From: Pseudomonas sp. S04
GTDB taxonomy: Bacteria; Pseudomonadota; Gammaproteobacteria; Pseudomonadales; Pseudomonadaceae
Direction of reading: 5' to 3'
DNA length: 64,000 nucleotides
Assembly: GCF_009834545.1 (NCBI RefSeq)
Contig: NZ_CP019427.1
Span: 951,001-1,015,000 of the forward strand
In this document: positions 32,240-43,276 of the stretch, piece after piece
How positions within the stretch are numbered: the first letter of the stretch is position 1
How the letters are laid out: every line of letters begins with the position of its first letter
Translations under genes and position numbers: made by a program
Notes under the pieces: model-generated
Told to the model about the DNA's origin: nothing
Database searches by the model: none
The model's input: the letters and a program-made list of their open reading frames with translations, nothing else

Positions 32240-33292
32240 ATGAGTAAATTCTGGAGTGCGTTCGTCAAGGACCTGGTGCCCTACGTCCCGGGCGAGCAGC
32301 CGAAGCTGACCAAGCTGGTCAAGCTCAATACCAACGAAAACCCCTACGGTCCATCGCCCAAGGCGCTGGCCGCCATGCAGGTCGAGTTGAACGACAACCT
32401 GCGCCTGTACCCGGACCCCAACAGCGACCTGCTCAAGCAAGCAGTGGCCAGCTACTACGGCGTGCAGGGTAACCAGGTGTTCCTCGGTAACGGTTCCGAC
32501 GAAGTCCTGGCCCACATCTTTCACGGCCTGCTGCAGCACGACAAGCCGCTGCTGTTCCCGGATATCAGCTACAGCTTCTATCCGGTGTACTGCGGGCTGT
32601 ACGGCATCACCTTTGACGCGGTGCCTCTGGACGAGCAGTTCCAGATCGACCCGGCGCACTACGCGCGGCCGAACGGCGGGATCATCTTCCCCAACCCGAA
32701 CGCGCCGACCGGCTGCCTGTTGGCCCTGGACGCCGTCGAGCAGATCCTCAAGGCCAGCCCGGATTCCGTGGTGGTGGTGGATGAGGCCTACATCGACTTT
32801 GGCGGTGAGACGGCGATCAGCCTGGTGGACCGTTATCCGAACCTGCTGGTAACCCAGACCCTGTCCAAGTCGCGCTCGTTGGCCGGCTTGCGGGTTGGCC
32901 TGGCCGTTGGTCATCCGGACCTGATCGAGGCGTTGGAGCGGATCAAGAACAGCTTCAACTCCTACCCGTTGGATCGCCTGGCGATTGTCGGGGCGGCAGC
33001 GGCGTTCGAGGATCGCGAGTATTTCACCAAGACCTGCCAGTTGGTCATCGACAGTCGTGAGCAAGTGGTCGCGCAGTTGCAGGAAAAAGGCTTTGAGGTC
33101 CTGCCGTCGGCAGCCAACTTCATCTTCGCCCGTCACCCGCAGCACGATGCGGCAGCGCTGGCGGCGAAGTTGCGTGAGCAAGGGGTGATTGTCCGGCACT
33201 TCAAGCAGGAGCGGATTGCCCAGTTCCTGCGTATCTCCATCGGCACACCGGAGCAGAACCAGGCGTTGATCGACGGCTTGGGCGACCTCTAA
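32240..33292 (+). CDS. hisC: Histidinol-phosphate aminotransferase HisC
   Basis: HisC makes histidinol phosphate with PLP. The 350-residue protein has the aminotransferase class I/II pattern: '[15 protein letters not shown]' near the start, '[10 protein letters not shown]' (substrate/PLP Asn) near 155, and PLP-Lys in '[14 protein letters not shown]' near 213. The start is ATG 32240, two bases after hisD. A REP palindrome follows the stop. Confidence 0.95.
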   Translation: MSKFWSAFVKDLVPYVPGEQPKLTKLVKLNTNENPYGPSPKALAAMQVELNDNLRLYPDPNSDLLKQAVASYYGVQGNQVFLGNGSDEVLAHIFHGLLQHDKPLLFPDISYSFYPVYCGLYGITFDAVPLDEQFQIDPAHYARPNGGIIFPNPNAPTGCLLALDAVEQILKASPDSVVVVDEAYIDFGGETAISLVDRYPNLLVTQTLSKSRSLAGLRVGLAVGHPDLIEALERIKNSFNSYPLDRLAIVGAAAAFEDREYFTKTCQLVIDSREQVVAQLQEKGFEVLPSAANFIFARHPQHDAAALAAKLREQGVIVRHFKQERIAQFLRISIGTPEQNQALIDGLGDL

Positions 33293-33307
33293 AGCACCGT
33301 TGCCCCC

Positions 33308-33344
33308 TGTAGGAGCAAGCCGCCAACGGGCGCTCGCTCCTACA
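33308..33344. repeat. REP palindrome after hisC
   Basis: This sequence reads TGTAGGAGCAAGC...GCTCGCTCCTACA. It is an imperfect hairpin with the core of the Pseudomonas REP family and the same ends as the elements at 35395, 44387 and 48957. It lies between convergent hisC and algW. Confidence 0.85.
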
Positions 33345-33361
33345 AGGGTTTATATCAGGCG

Positions 33362-34519
33362 TTACTCTTGTTCCTTGACCATGGGTGCAGGAGGTGGGCG
33401 CAGGCCGATTTCTGCGGTCAGCTTGAGCTCCTTGCCATTGCGGATCACCTGGATGCTGACCTTGTCGGTGGGCTTGATGCGCGCCACCTGGTTCATCGAG
33501 CGCCGACCGTCGCCAGCCGGCTCACCGTCGATGCTCAGGATCACATCCCCCAGTTGCAGGCCGGCTTTCTGCGCCGGGCCGTCACGGAAAATCCCCGCCA
33601 CTACAATGCCCGGACGCCCGGACAGGCCAAACGACTCTGCCAGTTCCTGGCTCAAGGGTTGCACTTCAATGCCCAGCCAGCCACGAATCACCTGGCCGTG
33701 CTCGATGATCGACTTCATCACTTCCATGGCCAGCTTGATCGGAATCGCGAAGCCGATGCCCTGGGAGCCGCCGGACTTGGAGAAGATCGCCGTGTTGATG
33801 CCAGTCAGGTTGCCGTTGGCGTCCACCAGCGCGCCACCGGAGTTGCCGGGGTTGATTGCCGCATCGGTCTGGATGAAGTCTTCGTAGTTGTTCAGGCCCA
33901 ACTGGTTGCGTCCGGTGGCACTGATGATGCCCATGGTCACGGTCTGGCCGACACCGAACGGGTTGCCGATGGCCAGTGCCACATCACCCACACGAATGCT
34001 TTCCGAGCGGCCGACGGTAATCGACGGCAGGTTCTTCAAGTCGATCTTGAGTACCGCCAGGTCGGTTTCCGGGTCACTGCCAATAACCCGGGCCAGGGTT
34101 TCGCGACCGTCCTTGAGCGCGACCACGATCTGGTCGGCACCGGAGGTGACGTGGTTGTTGGTCAGCAAATAGCCTTGCGAACTCATGATCACGCCCGAGC
34201 CGAGGCTCGATTCCATGCGCTTCTGCTTGGGCGCGTTATCGCCGAAGAAACGTCGGAACTGCGGGTCTTCGAACAGCGGGTGGCTGGTCTTGTTGACCAC
34301 TTTGGTGGTGTAGAGGTTGACCACCGCGGGTGCGGCGATGACTACCGCGTCCGCGTAGGACACCGGGCCCTGCTGCGTCAGAGTGGTTTGCGGGGCCTGC
34401 TGCAGGTTCACATCCAGGTTCGGAAGCCCGACCCACTGTGGGTAACGCTGGATAATCAGCAACGCAATCAGCACGCCGGCCAATAGCGGCCAGCCAAAAA
34501 AACGCAGACCCTTGAGCAT
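33362..34519 (-). CDS. algW: Periplasmic serine protease AlgW (DegS type)
   Basis: AlgW is the DegS-like site-1 protease that senses misfolded outer-membrane proteins and cleaves the anti-sigma factor MucA. The 385-residue protein has an N-terminal membrane anchor (FFGWPLLAGVLIALLIIQRY) and a trypsin-like domain with the His in 'LLTNNHVTSGADQ', Asp in 'DPETDLAVLKID' and Ser in 'NPGNSGGALVDANG'. It ends in one PDZ domain. A single PDZ and an anchor distinguish it from MucD/DegP. It is divergent from the NIF3 gene. Confidence 0.93.
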   Translation of the reverse strand: MLKGLRFFGWPLLAGVLIALLIIQRYPQWVGLPNLDVNLQQAPQTTLTQQGPVSYADAVVIAAPAVVNLYTTKVVNKTSHPLFEDPQFRRFFGDNAPKQKRMESSLGSGVIMSSQGYLLTNNHVTSGADQIVVALKDGRETLARVIGSDPETDLAVLKIDLKNLPSITVGRSESIRVGDVALAIGNPFGVGQTVTMGIISATGRNQLGLNNYEDFIQTDAAINPGNSGGALVDANGNLTGINTAIFSKSGGSQGIGFAIPIKLAMEVMKSIIEHGQVIRGWLGIEVQPLSQELAESFGLSGRPGIVVAGIFRDGPAQKAGLQLGDVILSIDGEPAGDGRRSMNQVARIKPTDKVSIQVIRNGKELKLTAEIGLRPPPAPMVKEQE

Positions 34520-34621
34520 TGAACAAATCCTGGGAGGTTACGAGGGGCCAACGACGGCCCATAATGTCGCGCATTATACGAGGCCGCGCGTGCCTCTGAA
34601 CGGGATATTTAGGAGTCTTTT

Positions 34622-35380
34622 ATGGCCGTTGCCCTGAGCACCCTGGTAGCAGAAGCGGATCGTTACCTTGGCAGTTCGCGGATTGCCGATTATTGCCCCA
34701 ATGGCCTGCAGGTCGAGGGGCGGCCGCAAGTCATGCGTATCGTCAGCGGCGTCACGGCCAGCCAGGCCTTGCTCGATGCCGCCGTCGAAGCCAGCGCCGA
34801 CCTGATCCTGGTCCACCATGGCTACTTCTGGAAGGGCGAAAGCCCGTGCATCACCGGCATGAAGCAGCGCCGGCTCAAGACCCTGCTCAAACACGACATC
34901 AGCCTGCTGGCCTACCACCTGCCGCTGGACCTGCATCCGGAAGTGGGCAACAACGTGCAACTGGCCCGGCAACTGGAGATTACCGTGGAAGGCCCGCTGG
35001 ACCCAGACAATGCCAAGGTGGTCGGGCTGGTCGGCTCCCTTGCCGAACCGATGACCGCCCGCGACTTTGCCCGCCACGTGCAGCAGGTCATGGGCCGCGA
35101 GCCGCTGTTGATCGAAGGCGAGCAGATGATCCGGCGAGTCGGCTGGTGCACCGGCGGCGGGCAGGGCTATATCGACCAGGCAGTGCAGGCCGGCGTCGAC
35201 CTGTACCTGAGCGGTGAAGCGTCGGAGCAGACCTTCCACAGCGCCCGGGAAAACGGCATCAGTTTCGTCGCCGCCGGTCACCACGCCACCGAACGCTACG
35301 GCGTGCAGGCGCTGGGAGAATACCTGGCGCGTCGGTTTGCCCTGGAGCACATCTTCATCGACTGCCCAAACCCGATCTGA
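34622..35380 (+). CDS. NIF3-like (YbgI-type) metal-binding protein
   Basis: YbgI/NIF3 proteins form a toroid with dimetal sites and are proposed GTP cyclohydrolase-like or DNA-damage proteins, but their activity is unsettled. The 252-residue protein has the metal motifs 'LVHHGYFWKGES' (near 64) and 'GHHATERYGVQALGEYL' (near 220). ATG 34622 follows AGGAG. In PAO1 the orthologue also flanks algW. Confidence 0.9.
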   Translation: MAVALSTLVAEADRYLGSSRIADYCPNGLQVEGRPQVMRIVSGVTASQALLDAAVEASADLILVHHGYFWKGESPCITGMKQRRLKTLLKHDISLLAYHLPLDLHPEVGNNVQLARQLEITVEGPLDPDNAKVVGLVGSLAEPMTARDFARHVQQVMGREPLLIEGEQMIRRVGWCTGGGQGYIDQAVQAGVDLYLSGEASEQTFHSARENGISFVAAGHHATERYGVQALGEYLARRFALEHIFIDCPNPI

Positions 35381-35394
35381 CGAATCGCTTTCTT

Positions 35395-35420
35395 TGTAGG
35401 AGCGAGCCTGCTCGCGATGG
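35395..35420. repeat. REP palindrome after the NIF3 gene
   Basis: TGTAGGAGCGAGCCTGCTCGCGAT pattern, one half of a BIME. The partner REP (35468-35483, continuing at 36732-36747) is split by the insertion sequence. The spacer contains 'cgtcaacgataacgc', also present between the two REPs downstream of trxB, so both copies are the same repeat type. Confidence 0.85.
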
Positions 35421-35522
35421 TCGTCAACGATAACGCAGGAAGCCTGACATCCCGCAGTGTTCTCAGGTTCATCGCGAGCAAGCTGAACTGGTCAAGTAAT
35501 TCTGGACACATGTTTAGGTTTT

Positions 35523-36691
<1,169 letters not shown>

Positions 36692-36731
36692 AGCGCCCGA
36701 TTGAAGTGTCCAGAATCATTAGGCCAGTTCA

Positions 36732-36747
36732 AGCTCGCTCCTACAGG
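36732..36747. repeat. Right half of the REP split by the IS
   Basis: AGCTCGCTCCTACAGG here continues the REP whose left half ends at 35483 (ATCGCGAGCAAGC). The AGC at 36732-36734 is the duplicated target. Confidence 0.85.
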
Positions 36748-36771
36748 GGGCGCGGATCACCCGAACGCGAC

Positions 36772-36787
36772 GGTATATTGATATACC
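36772..36787. promoter_or_regulatory. Palindrome upstream of cysD, candidate operator
   Basis: GGTATAT-TG-ATATACC is a perfect 7-bp dyad about 105 bp before the cysD start. CysB is the expected activator of cysDNC in gamma-proteobacteria, but its sites are loosely defined, so assignment to CysB is only a guess. Confidence 0.35.
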
Positions 36788-36891
36788 CTTTCGATCTAGT
36801 TGGCGTCCTGATTAGAAGGGGTCGCTGTGCTAGGATTCCCCGCTCGAACACGGCCCGGTGGCCGTTCATAAGAAAGTTTTCGTGAGTAGCC

Positions 36892-37809
36892 ATGGTCGAC
36901 AAACTGACGCATCTGAAACAGCTGGAGGCGGAAAGCATCCACATCATCCGCGAGGTGGCCGCCGAGTTCGATAACCCGGTGATGCTGTACTCCATCGGTA
37001 AAGACTCCGCCGTGATGCTGCACCTGGCACGCAAGGCGTTCTTCCCGGGCAAGCTGCCGTTTCCGGTGATGCACGTCGACACCCAGTGGAAATTCCAGGA
37101 GATGTACAGCTTCCGTGACAAAATGGTCGCCGAGCTGGGCCTGGACCTGATCACCCACGTCAACCCGGACGGTGTTGCGCAGGGCATCAACCCATTCACC
37201 CACGGCAGTGCCAAACACACCGACATCATGAAGACCGAAGGCCTGAAACAGGCTTTGGACAAGCATGGTTTCGACGCCGCCTTCGGTGGTGCGCGCCGCG
37301 ATGAAGAGAAATCCCGCGCCAAGGAGCGCGTGTACTCGTTCCGCGACAGCAAGCACCGCTGGGACCCGAAAAACCAGCGCCCCGAGCTGTGGAACGTGTA
37401 CAACGGCAAGGTCAACAAGGGCGAGTCGATCCGCGTCTTCCCACTGTCGAACTGGACCGAGCTGGATATCTGGCAGTACATCTACCTGGAAGGCATCCCG
37501 ATCGTGCCGCTGTACTTCGCCGCTGAACGCGAGGTCATCGAGAAAAATGGCACGCTGATCATGATCGACGACGAGCGCATCCTCGAACACCTGAGCGATG
37601 AAGACAAAGCCCGCATCGTCAAAAAGAAAGTGCGTTTCCGTACCCTTGGTTGCTACCCGTTGACGGGCGCGGTGGAGTCCGAGGCTGAAAGCCTCACGGA
37701 CATCATTCAGGAAATGCTCCTGACGCGAACTTCCGAGCGCCAGGGCCGTGTCATCGACCACGATGGCGCCGGCTCGATGGAAGACAAAAAACGTCAAGGT
37801 TATTTCTAA
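36892..37809 (+). CDS. cysD: Sulfate adenylyltransferase small subunit CysD
   Basis: CysD joins ATP and sulfate to give APS, driven by CysN GTPase. The 305-residue PAPS-reductase/ATP-pyrophosphatase fold shows the P-loop '[14 protein letters not shown]' (about 36-49) and '[15 protein letters not shown]' near 135. The 9-bp gap to cysNC marks an operon. The ribosome binding site is poor, and the IS lies 160 bp upstream. Confidence 0.96.
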   Translation: MVDKLTHLKQLEAESIHIIREVAAEFDNPVMLYSIGKDSAVMLHLARKAFFPGKLPFPVMHVDTQWKFQEMYSFRDKMVAELGLDLITHVNPDGVAQGINPFTHGSAKHTDIMKTEGLKQALDKHGFDAAFGGARRDEEKSRAKERVYSFRDSKHRWDPKNQRPELWNVYNGKVNKGESIRVFPLSNWTELDIWQYIYLEGIPIVPLYFAAEREVIEKNGTLIMIDDERILEHLSDEDKARIVKKKVRFRTLGCYPLTGAVESEAESLTDIIQEMLLTRTSERQGRVIDHDGAGSMEDKKRQGYF

Positions 37810-37818
37810 GGGGCTGTC

Positions 37819-39717
37819 ATGTCGCATCAATCTGATTTGATCAGCGAGGACATCCTCGCCTACCTGGGCCAGCACGAACGTAAAGAACTGCTGCGTTTCC
37901 TGACCTGCGGTAACGTCGATGACGGCAAGAGCACCCTGATCGGGCGCCTGCTGCACGACTCCAAGATGATCTACGAAGACCATCTGGAAGCCATTACCCG
38001 CGACTCGAAGAAAGTCGGCACCACCGGTGACGATATCGACCTGGCATTGCTGGTCGACGGCCTGCAGGCTGAGCGCGAGCAAGGCATCACCATCGATGTC
38101 GCGTACCGCTACTTCTCCACCGCCAAACGCAAATTCATCATTGCCGATACCCCGGGCCATGAGCAGTACACCCGCAACATGGCCACCGGCGCGTCGACCT
38201 GTGACCTGGCGATCATCCTGGTGGACGCCCGCTACGGCGTGCAGACCCAGACCCGTCGCCACAGCTTCATCGCATCCCTGCTGGGCATCAAGCACATCGT
38301 CGTGGCCATCAACAAGATGGACCTCAAGGACTTCGACCAGGGCGTGTTCGAGTCGATCAAGGCCGACTACCTGCAGTTCGCCGAAGGCTTGAAGCTCAAG
38401 CCCACCAGCATGCACTTTGTGCCGATGTCAGCCCTCAAGGGCGACAACGTGGTGAACAAGTCCGAGCGTTCGCCGTGGTACACCGGCCAGTCGCTGATGG
38501 AAATCCTCGAGACCGTTGAAGTGGCGGGCGACCGTAACTTCACCGACCTGCGTTTCCCGGTGCAGTACGTCAACCGTCCCAACCTGAACTTCCGCGGTTT
38601 CGCCGGCACCCTGGCCAGCGGTATCGTCAAGAAAGGCGACGAAATCGTGGTCCTGCCTTCGGGCAAGAGCAGCCGCGTCAAATCCATCGTCACCTTCGAA
38701 GGTGAGCTGGAGCACGCCGGTCCTGGCCAGGCGGTCACCCTGACCATGGAAGACGAGATCGACATCTCCCGTGGCGACCTGCTGGTACATGCCGACAACG
38801 TGCCGCCGGTGACCGACAGCTTCGAAGCCATGCTGGTGTGGATGGCTGAAGAACCGATGCTGCCGGGCAAGAAGTACGACATCAAGCGCGCCACCAGCTA
38901 CGTGCCGGGCTCCATTGCCAGCATCGTCAACAAGGTCGACGTCAACACCCTGGAAGAAGGCCCGGCCAGTGCGTTGCAACTGAACGAAATCGGCAAGGTC
39001 AGGATCGCGCTCGATGCGCCGATCGCCCTCGACGGTTACGAAAGCAACCGCACCACCGGCGCGTTCATCATCATCGACCGCTTGACCAACGGCACCGTGG
39101 GCGCCGGCATGATCGTCGCCCAACCGGTGGCGCACGGCAGTGCTACCCACCACGGCAAACTGGCGCACGTGGCCACAGAAGAACGTGCCCAGCGCTTCGG
39201 CCAGCAGCCGGCCACCGTGCTGTTCAGCGGCCTGTCGGGCGCGGGCAAGAGCACCCTGGCCTATGCGGTCGAGCGCAAGCTGTTCGACATGGGCCGTGCG
39301 GTGTTCGTGCTCGATGGCCAGAACCTGCGTCACGACCTCAACAAAGGCCTGCCGCAGGATCGCGCCGGGCGCACCGAGAACTGGCGTCGTGCGGCGCATG
39401 TTGCCCGGCAGTTCAACGAAGCCGGCCTGCTGACCCTGGCGGCCTTCGTGGCGCCGAGTTCCGAAGGTCGTGAGCAGGCCAAGGACCTGATCGGCAAGGA
39501 CCGTCTGCTGACGGTCTACGTCCAGGCTTCGCCGGCGGTCTGCGCCGAACGTGATCCACAGGGCCTGTATGCGGCGGCCGGGGATAACATCCCGGGCGAG
39601 TCCTTCCCGTACGACGTGCCGTTGGACGCCGACCTGGTAGTCGACACCCAGGCGCTGTCGCTGGAAGACAGCGTCAAACAGGTGCTGGATCTGCTGCGTA
39701 GCCGCGGCGCGATCTAA
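37819..39717 (+). CDS. cysNC: Bifunctional sulfate adenylyltransferase subunit 1 / APS kinase CysNC
   Basis: This is a fusion of CysN GTPase and CysC kinase (632 aa). The GTPase part has G1 '[15 protein letters not shown]' (31-45), G3 '[10 protein letters not shown]' and G4 'AINKMD', followed by EF-Tu-like beta domains. The C-terminal third is APS kinase with Walker A '[11 protein letters not shown]' (about 471-481) and '[13 protein letters not shown]'. It makes PAPS from sulfate together with CysD. The fusion is normal in Pseudomonas. Confidence 0.96.
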   Translation: MSHQSDLISEDILAYLGQHERKELLRFLTCGNVDDGKSTLIGRLLHDSKMIYEDHLEAITRDSKKVGTTGDDIDLALLVDGLQAEREQGITIDVAYRYFSTAKRKFIIADTPGHEQYTRNMATGASTCDLAIILVDARYGVQTQTRRHSFIASLLGIKHIVVAINKMDLKDFDQGVFESIKADYLQFAEGLKLKPTSMHFVPMSALKGDNVVNKSERSPWYTGQSLMEILETVEVAGDRNFTDLRFPVQYVNRPNLNFRGFAGTLASGIVKKGDEIVVLPSGKSSRVKSIVTFEGELEHAGPGQAVTLTMEDEIDISRGDLLVHADNVPPVTDSFEAMLVWMAEEPMLPGKKYDIKRATSYVPGSIASIVNKVDVNTLEEGPASALQLNEIGKVRIALDAPIALDGYESNRTTGAFIIIDRLTNGTVGAGMIVAQPVAHGSATHHGKLAHVATEERAQRFGQQPATVLFSGLSGAGKSTLAYAVERKLFDMGRAVFVLDGQNLRHDLNKGLPQDRAGRTENWRRAAHVARQFNEAGLLTLAAFVAPSSEGREQAKDLIGKDRLLTVYVQASPAVCAERDPQGLYAAAGDNIPGESFPYDVPLDADLVVDTQALSLEDSVKQVLDLLRSRGAI

Positions 39718-39758
39718 GACAGGAGCAGCGGCAAGTTTCTAGCTTCAAGCTGCAAGGA

Positions 39759-39795
39759 AAAGCCCCCAGACAAGTGATTGTCTGGGGGCTTTTTT
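39759..39795 (+). terminator. Rho-independent terminator after cysNC
   Basis: AAGCCCCCAGACA (39760-39772) pairs with TGTCTGGGGGCTT (39780-39792) around GTGATTG-like loop bases, then a T-run to 39795. It is a strong terminator 42 bp past the cysNC stop. Confidence 0.92.
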
Positions 39796-39798
39796 GTG

Positions 39799-39896
39799 TC
39801 TGTTCTGACCCCATCGCGGGCAAGCCCGCTCCCACAAGGTATGTGGTGTACGCGAAACCTGTGGGAGCGGGCTTGCCCGCGATGAGGTCAGAACAG
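39799..39896. repeat. Long inverted repeat with two REP-like arms
   Basis: The left arm (39801-39840) reads tgttctgacc...cgggcaagcccgctcccaca. The right arm (39857-39896) is its near-perfect complement (tgtgggagcgggcttgcccg...ggtcagaaca). The arms are about 38 bp and the loop 16 bp. It sits between convergent cysNC and the acyltransferase. Confidence 0.85.
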
Positions 39897-39904
39897 GCAC
39901 CCGA

Positions 39905-40807
39905 TTAGTTTGCCGGATATTCCCGATGCATCTGCGCGAGCAGCGCATCCTTGTCTTCCCACAACTGGTTGATCCAGCCCTGGAACTGCAGGCGGTAGGC
40001 GCCATCCTGCTCGTAGTTCTTGCCAATGAACTGCGCCGGGATCGACAGCTCCTGGAAATGCACCACCACCTCCTTCACGTTGCCACACAGCAGGTCCCAG
40101 AAACCCGGGCGCCCGGCGGGGTAGTGAATGGTCACATTGACCACTGATTCAAGCTGCTCGCCCATGGCGTCCAGCACAAAGGCAATCCCGCCGGCCTTGG
40201 GCTTGAGCAGGTAGCGGAACGGTGATTGCTGCTGTTTGTGCTTGGCCTCGGTGAAGCGCGTGCCCTCGGCAAAGTTGAACATGCCCACCGGATTGTTGCG
40301 AAATTTCGCACAGGTCTTGCGGGTGGTTTCCAGGTCCTTGCCTTTCTTCTCCGGGTGTTTTTCCAGGTAGGCCTTGGAGTAGCGCTTCATGAACGGAAAG
40401 CCCAGGGCCCACCAGGCCAGGCCAATTACCGGGACCCAGATCAACTCCTGCTTGAGGAAAAATTTCAGCGGGCGGATTTTCCGGTTCAACAGGTACTGCA
40501 GCACCATGATGTCGACCCAGCTCTGGTGGTTGCTGGTGATCAGGTACGAGTGCTGGTAGTCCAGGCCTTCAAGGCCGCTGAGGTGCCAGCGGGTGCGGCA
40601 GACCAGCCGCATCCAGGCTTTGTTGTTGCTGATCCAGGCCTCATGGGTGTGGTTCATCAGCCAGGCGGTGAACCGCTGGGTGAGGGCGAACGGCAGGACC
40701 TTGAAGATCGCCACACAGAACAGGAACGAACACAACAGCAGGGTGTTGAGTGCCAGTAGCAGCGCAGCGATCACGCCACGCACGGCGCCAGGGAGAAAAT
40801 CCAGCAT
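39905..40807 (-). CDS. YihG/PlsC-like 1-acyl-glycerol-3-phosphate acyltransferase
   Basis: This inner-membrane acyltransferase has 300 residues. The N-terminal membrane helix (VIAALLLALNTLLLCSFLF) precedes the acyltransferase block. Motif I is 'SNHQSWVDI' (HX4D, near 92), block II 'FFLKQELIWVPVIGLAWWALG', and block III 'FNFAEGTRFTEAKHK' (near 175). Its ATG abuts the pta stop, so it is likely coexpressed with pta. YihG-type enzymes add unusual acyl chains, but the natural substrate here is not known. Confidence 0.85.
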   Translation of the reverse strand: MLDFLPGAVRGVIAALLLALNTLLLCSFLFCVAIFKVLPFALTQRFTAWLMNHTHEAWISNNKAWMRLVCRTRWHLSGLEGLDYQHSYLITSNHQSWVDIMVLQYLLNRKIRPLKFFLKQELIWVPVIGLAWWALGFPFMKRYSKAYLEKHPEKKGKDLETTRKTCAKFRNNPVGMFNFAEGTRFTEAKHKQQQSPFRYLLKPKAGGIAFVLDAMGEQLESVVNVTIHYPAGRPGFWDLLCGNVKEVVVHFQELSIPAQFIGKNYEQDGAYRLQFQGWINQLWEDKDALLAQMHREYPAN

Positions 40808-42907
40808 TTAGAGATCCATAGGTCGGTTGGCGGCCTGAATCGCGGTCAGGGCGATGGTGTAGACGATGTCGTCGACCTGCGCGCCGCGCGGCAAGTCGTT
40901 CACTGGTTTGCGCAGGCCTTGCAGCATCGGTCCGAGGCTGACGCAATCGGCACTGCGCTGCACGGCCTTGTGGGTGGTGTTGCCACTGTTGAGGTCGGGG
41001 AAAATGAACACCGTGGCGCGCCCGGCTACCTGGCTGTTGGGGGCCAGTTGTCGCGCGACGTCTGCGTTGGCGGCGGCGTCGTACTGCAGCGGCCCGTCGA
41101 TCAGCAGCGAATTTTGCGCTTCGTGGGCCAATAGCGTGGCCTCGCGTACTTTCTCCACTTCTTCGCCGCTGGCCGAGTCGCCACTGGAGTAGCTGAGCAT
41201 CGCCACCCGTGGCGTGATGCCGAAGGCGGCGGCGGAGTCGGCGCTTTGCAGGGCGATTTCCGCCAGCTCGTTGGCGCTGGGGTGCGGGTTCATGATGCAG
41301 TCGCCGTAGACCAGCACTTCCTCTGGAAACAGCATGAAGAACACCGAGGACACCAAGGTGCAGCCCGGTGCGGTTTTAATCAGTTGCAGGGCAGGGCGGA
41401 TGGTATTGGCGGTGGAGTGAATGACCCCGGACACCAGCCCGTCGACCTCGTCCAGCGCCAGCATCATGGTGCCGATCACCACGGTGTCTTCCAGTTGCTG
41501 CTCGGCCATCGGCGCGTTGAGGCTCTTGGTCTTGCGCAGAGCAACCATTGGTTCGACATACCGGTCGCGGATCAGGTCCGGGTCGAGAATCTCCAGGCCA
41601 GGCGGCAACTCGATGCCCTGGGCGCGCGCCACAGCCTCGACGTCCGCCGGTTTGGCCAGCAACACGCATCGGGCAATGCCGCGGGCCTGACAGATGGCTG
41701 CCGCCTGCACGGTCAGAGGCTCGCTGCCCTCGGGCAGGACGATGCGCTTGTTGGCTGCCTGGGCGCGCTGGATCAACTGGTAGCGGAACACCGCGGGCGA
41801 CAGGCGCATTTCTCGCGGCGTACCACAGCGCTGGTGCAGCCAGTTGGCGTCGAGGTGACTGGCGACGAAGTCGGTGATGATTTCCGCGCGCTCGCGGTCA
41901 TCGATCGGGATTTCCTTGTTCAGGCCGTTCAACTGGTTGGCGGTGTCGTAGGAGCCGCTGCTCACCGACAGCACCGGCAAGCCGGCCTGCAATGCACCGC
42001 GGCACAGGTCCATGATGCGCGGGTCGGGCAGGGTGTCACTGGTCAGCAGCAGGCCGGCCAGCGGCACGCCGTTCATCGCCGCCAGGCTGACTGCCAGGAT
42101 GATGTCGTCGCGATCCCCCGGGGTCACCACCAGCACGCCGGGCTTGAGCAGCTCCACGGTGTTGCGCATGGTCCGCGCACAAATGATGATCTTGGTCATG
42201 CGCCGGGTTTCGAAGTCGCCGGCATTGAGCACTTGCGCGCCCATCAGGTCGGCCACATCGCGGGTACGCGGGGCATTGAGCTCCGGTTGGAACGGGATAC
42301 AGCCGAGCAGCCGGAAGTCACCGCTGCGCAGCAACGGCGAGTGTTCTTTCAGGCGCGCGGCGAAGGCCTCCATGCTTTCCTCGGTCTTGACCTTGTTGAG
42401 GATCACGCCGAGGACTTTCGGGTCTTTCGGGCCGCCGAACAGTTGCGCCTGCAACTCGACGCGCCCGGACAGTTCGGTGAGCACTTCGTTTTCCGGCGCC
42501 GAGACCAGGATCACCTCGGCATCCAGGCTTTTGGCCAGGTGCAGGTTGACCCGGGCGGCATAGCTGGCGCTGCGGGTCGGCACCATGCCTTCGACGATCA
42601 GCACGTCTTTGCCGACGGCGGCTTGCTGGTACAGGGTGATGATTTCTTCCAGCAGTTCGTCCAGTTGGCCGTCGCCGAGCATCCGCTCGACATGCGCCAG
42701 GCCCAACGGTTGAGGCGGCTTCAGGCCATGGGTACGGGCCACCAGTTCGGTGGAGCGTTCAGGCCCGGTGTCGCCGGGGTGCGGCTGGGCAATCGGTTTG
42801 AAGAAGCCGACTTTCAACCCAGCACGTTCCAGGGTACGCACCAGCCCGAGGCTGATGGAAGTCAGGCCCACACCAAAATCGGTGGGTGCGATAAAAAAAG
42901 TTTGCAT
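40808..42907 (-). CDS. pta: Phosphate acetyltransferase Pta (long form)
   Basis: Pta interconverts acetyl-CoA and acetyl phosphate. The 699-residue protein is the long form: an N-terminal P-loop/BioD-like domain (PTDFGVGLTSISLGLVRTLE), a central DRTGG domain, and the catalytic PTA_PTB domain (residues ~370-695) with 'LPEGSEPLTVQAAAICQARG' and 'DGLVSGVIHSTANTIRPAL'. The acetate kinase gene that adjoins pta in P. aeruginosa is not beside it here. The gene is followed by the acyltransferase. Confidence 0.95.
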   Translation of the reverse strand: MQTFFIAPTDFGVGLTSISLGLVRTLERAGLKVGFFKPIAQPHPGDTGPERSTELVARTHGLKPPQPLGLAHVERMLGDGQLDELLEEIITLYQQAAVGKDVLIVEGMVPTRSASYAARVNLHLAKSLDAEVILVSAPENEVLTELSGRVELQAQLFGGPKDPKVLGVILNKVKTEESMEAFAARLKEHSPLLRSGDFRLLGCIPFQPELNAPRTRDVADLMGAQVLNAGDFETRRMTKIIICARTMRNTVELLKPGVLVVTPGDRDDIILAVSLAAMNGVPLAGLLLTSDTLPDPRIMDLCRGALQAGLPVLSVSSGSYDTANQLNGLNKEIPIDDRERAEIITDFVASHLDANWLHQRCGTPREMRLSPAVFRYQLIQRAQAANKRIVLPEGSEPLTVQAAAICQARGIARCVLLAKPADVEAVARAQGIELPPGLEILDPDLIRDRYVEPMVALRKTKSLNAPMAEQQLEDTVVIGTMMLALDEVDGLVSGVIHSTANTIRPALQLIKTAPGCTLVSSVFFMLFPEEVLVYGDCIMNPHPSANELAEIALQSADSAAAFGITPRVAMLSYSSGDSASGEEVEKVREATLLAHEAQNSLLIDGPLQYDAAANADVARQLAPNSQVAGRATVFIFPDLNSGNTTHKAVQRSADCVSLGPMLQGLRKPVNDLPRGAQVDDIVYTIALTAIQAANRPMDL

Positions 42908-42967
42908 GCGGATTCTCTAGAGGTGCATGGCAAGGTGAAGGCCTATGACTGGCCTCCTACCGAAATT

Positions 42968-43276
42968 TCAGACGCCAAGGTTATCGCTAACCGGGCCTTG
43001 AGCGCACCAACCGCAATCAAAGGCCTGGCCTATTTTTTCCTGGCGCTGCAACGGGTCCAGGACCCAGGCCCGGGATTGCCAGGGAGGCTGGTGGCGCAGG
43101 TGCTGGGTATGACCACAGGACAGCTCGGCCACCCAGTGCCCATCCTCGTCCAGATGGAAACCGGTAATGATCGAAGCTTTCGAAGCGGGCCGTTGGTCAG
43201 GGTTCCGTTCGCTTTCGGGCGTTTGCTTCGCTAAACTTGTCCATTCTTTATTCTTCTGCAAAAGGTCTCGCCCCAT
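42968..43276 (-). CDS. DUF3565 protein
   Basis: DUF3565 is a small cytoplasmic family of unknown function with a conserved Cys/His pattern, here 'ELSCGHTQHLRHQPPW' and 'FDCGWCAQG', suggesting metal binding. The core lies in the C-terminal ~70 residues. The start is uncertain. ATG 43276 overlaps the slyD ATG on the opposite strand, ATG 43306 lies inside slyD, and downstream starts could be non-ATG. Confidence 0.7.
   Translation of the reverse strand: MGRDLLQKNKEWTSLAKQTPESERNPDQRPASKASIITGFHLDEDGHWVAELSCGHTQHLRHQPPWQSRAWVLDPLQRQEKIGQAFDCGWCAQGPVSDNLGV

Noticed and set aside
41246..43234. 662-codon open frame opposite pta
   Set aside because: Antisense shadow of pta with low-complexity His/Gln composition.
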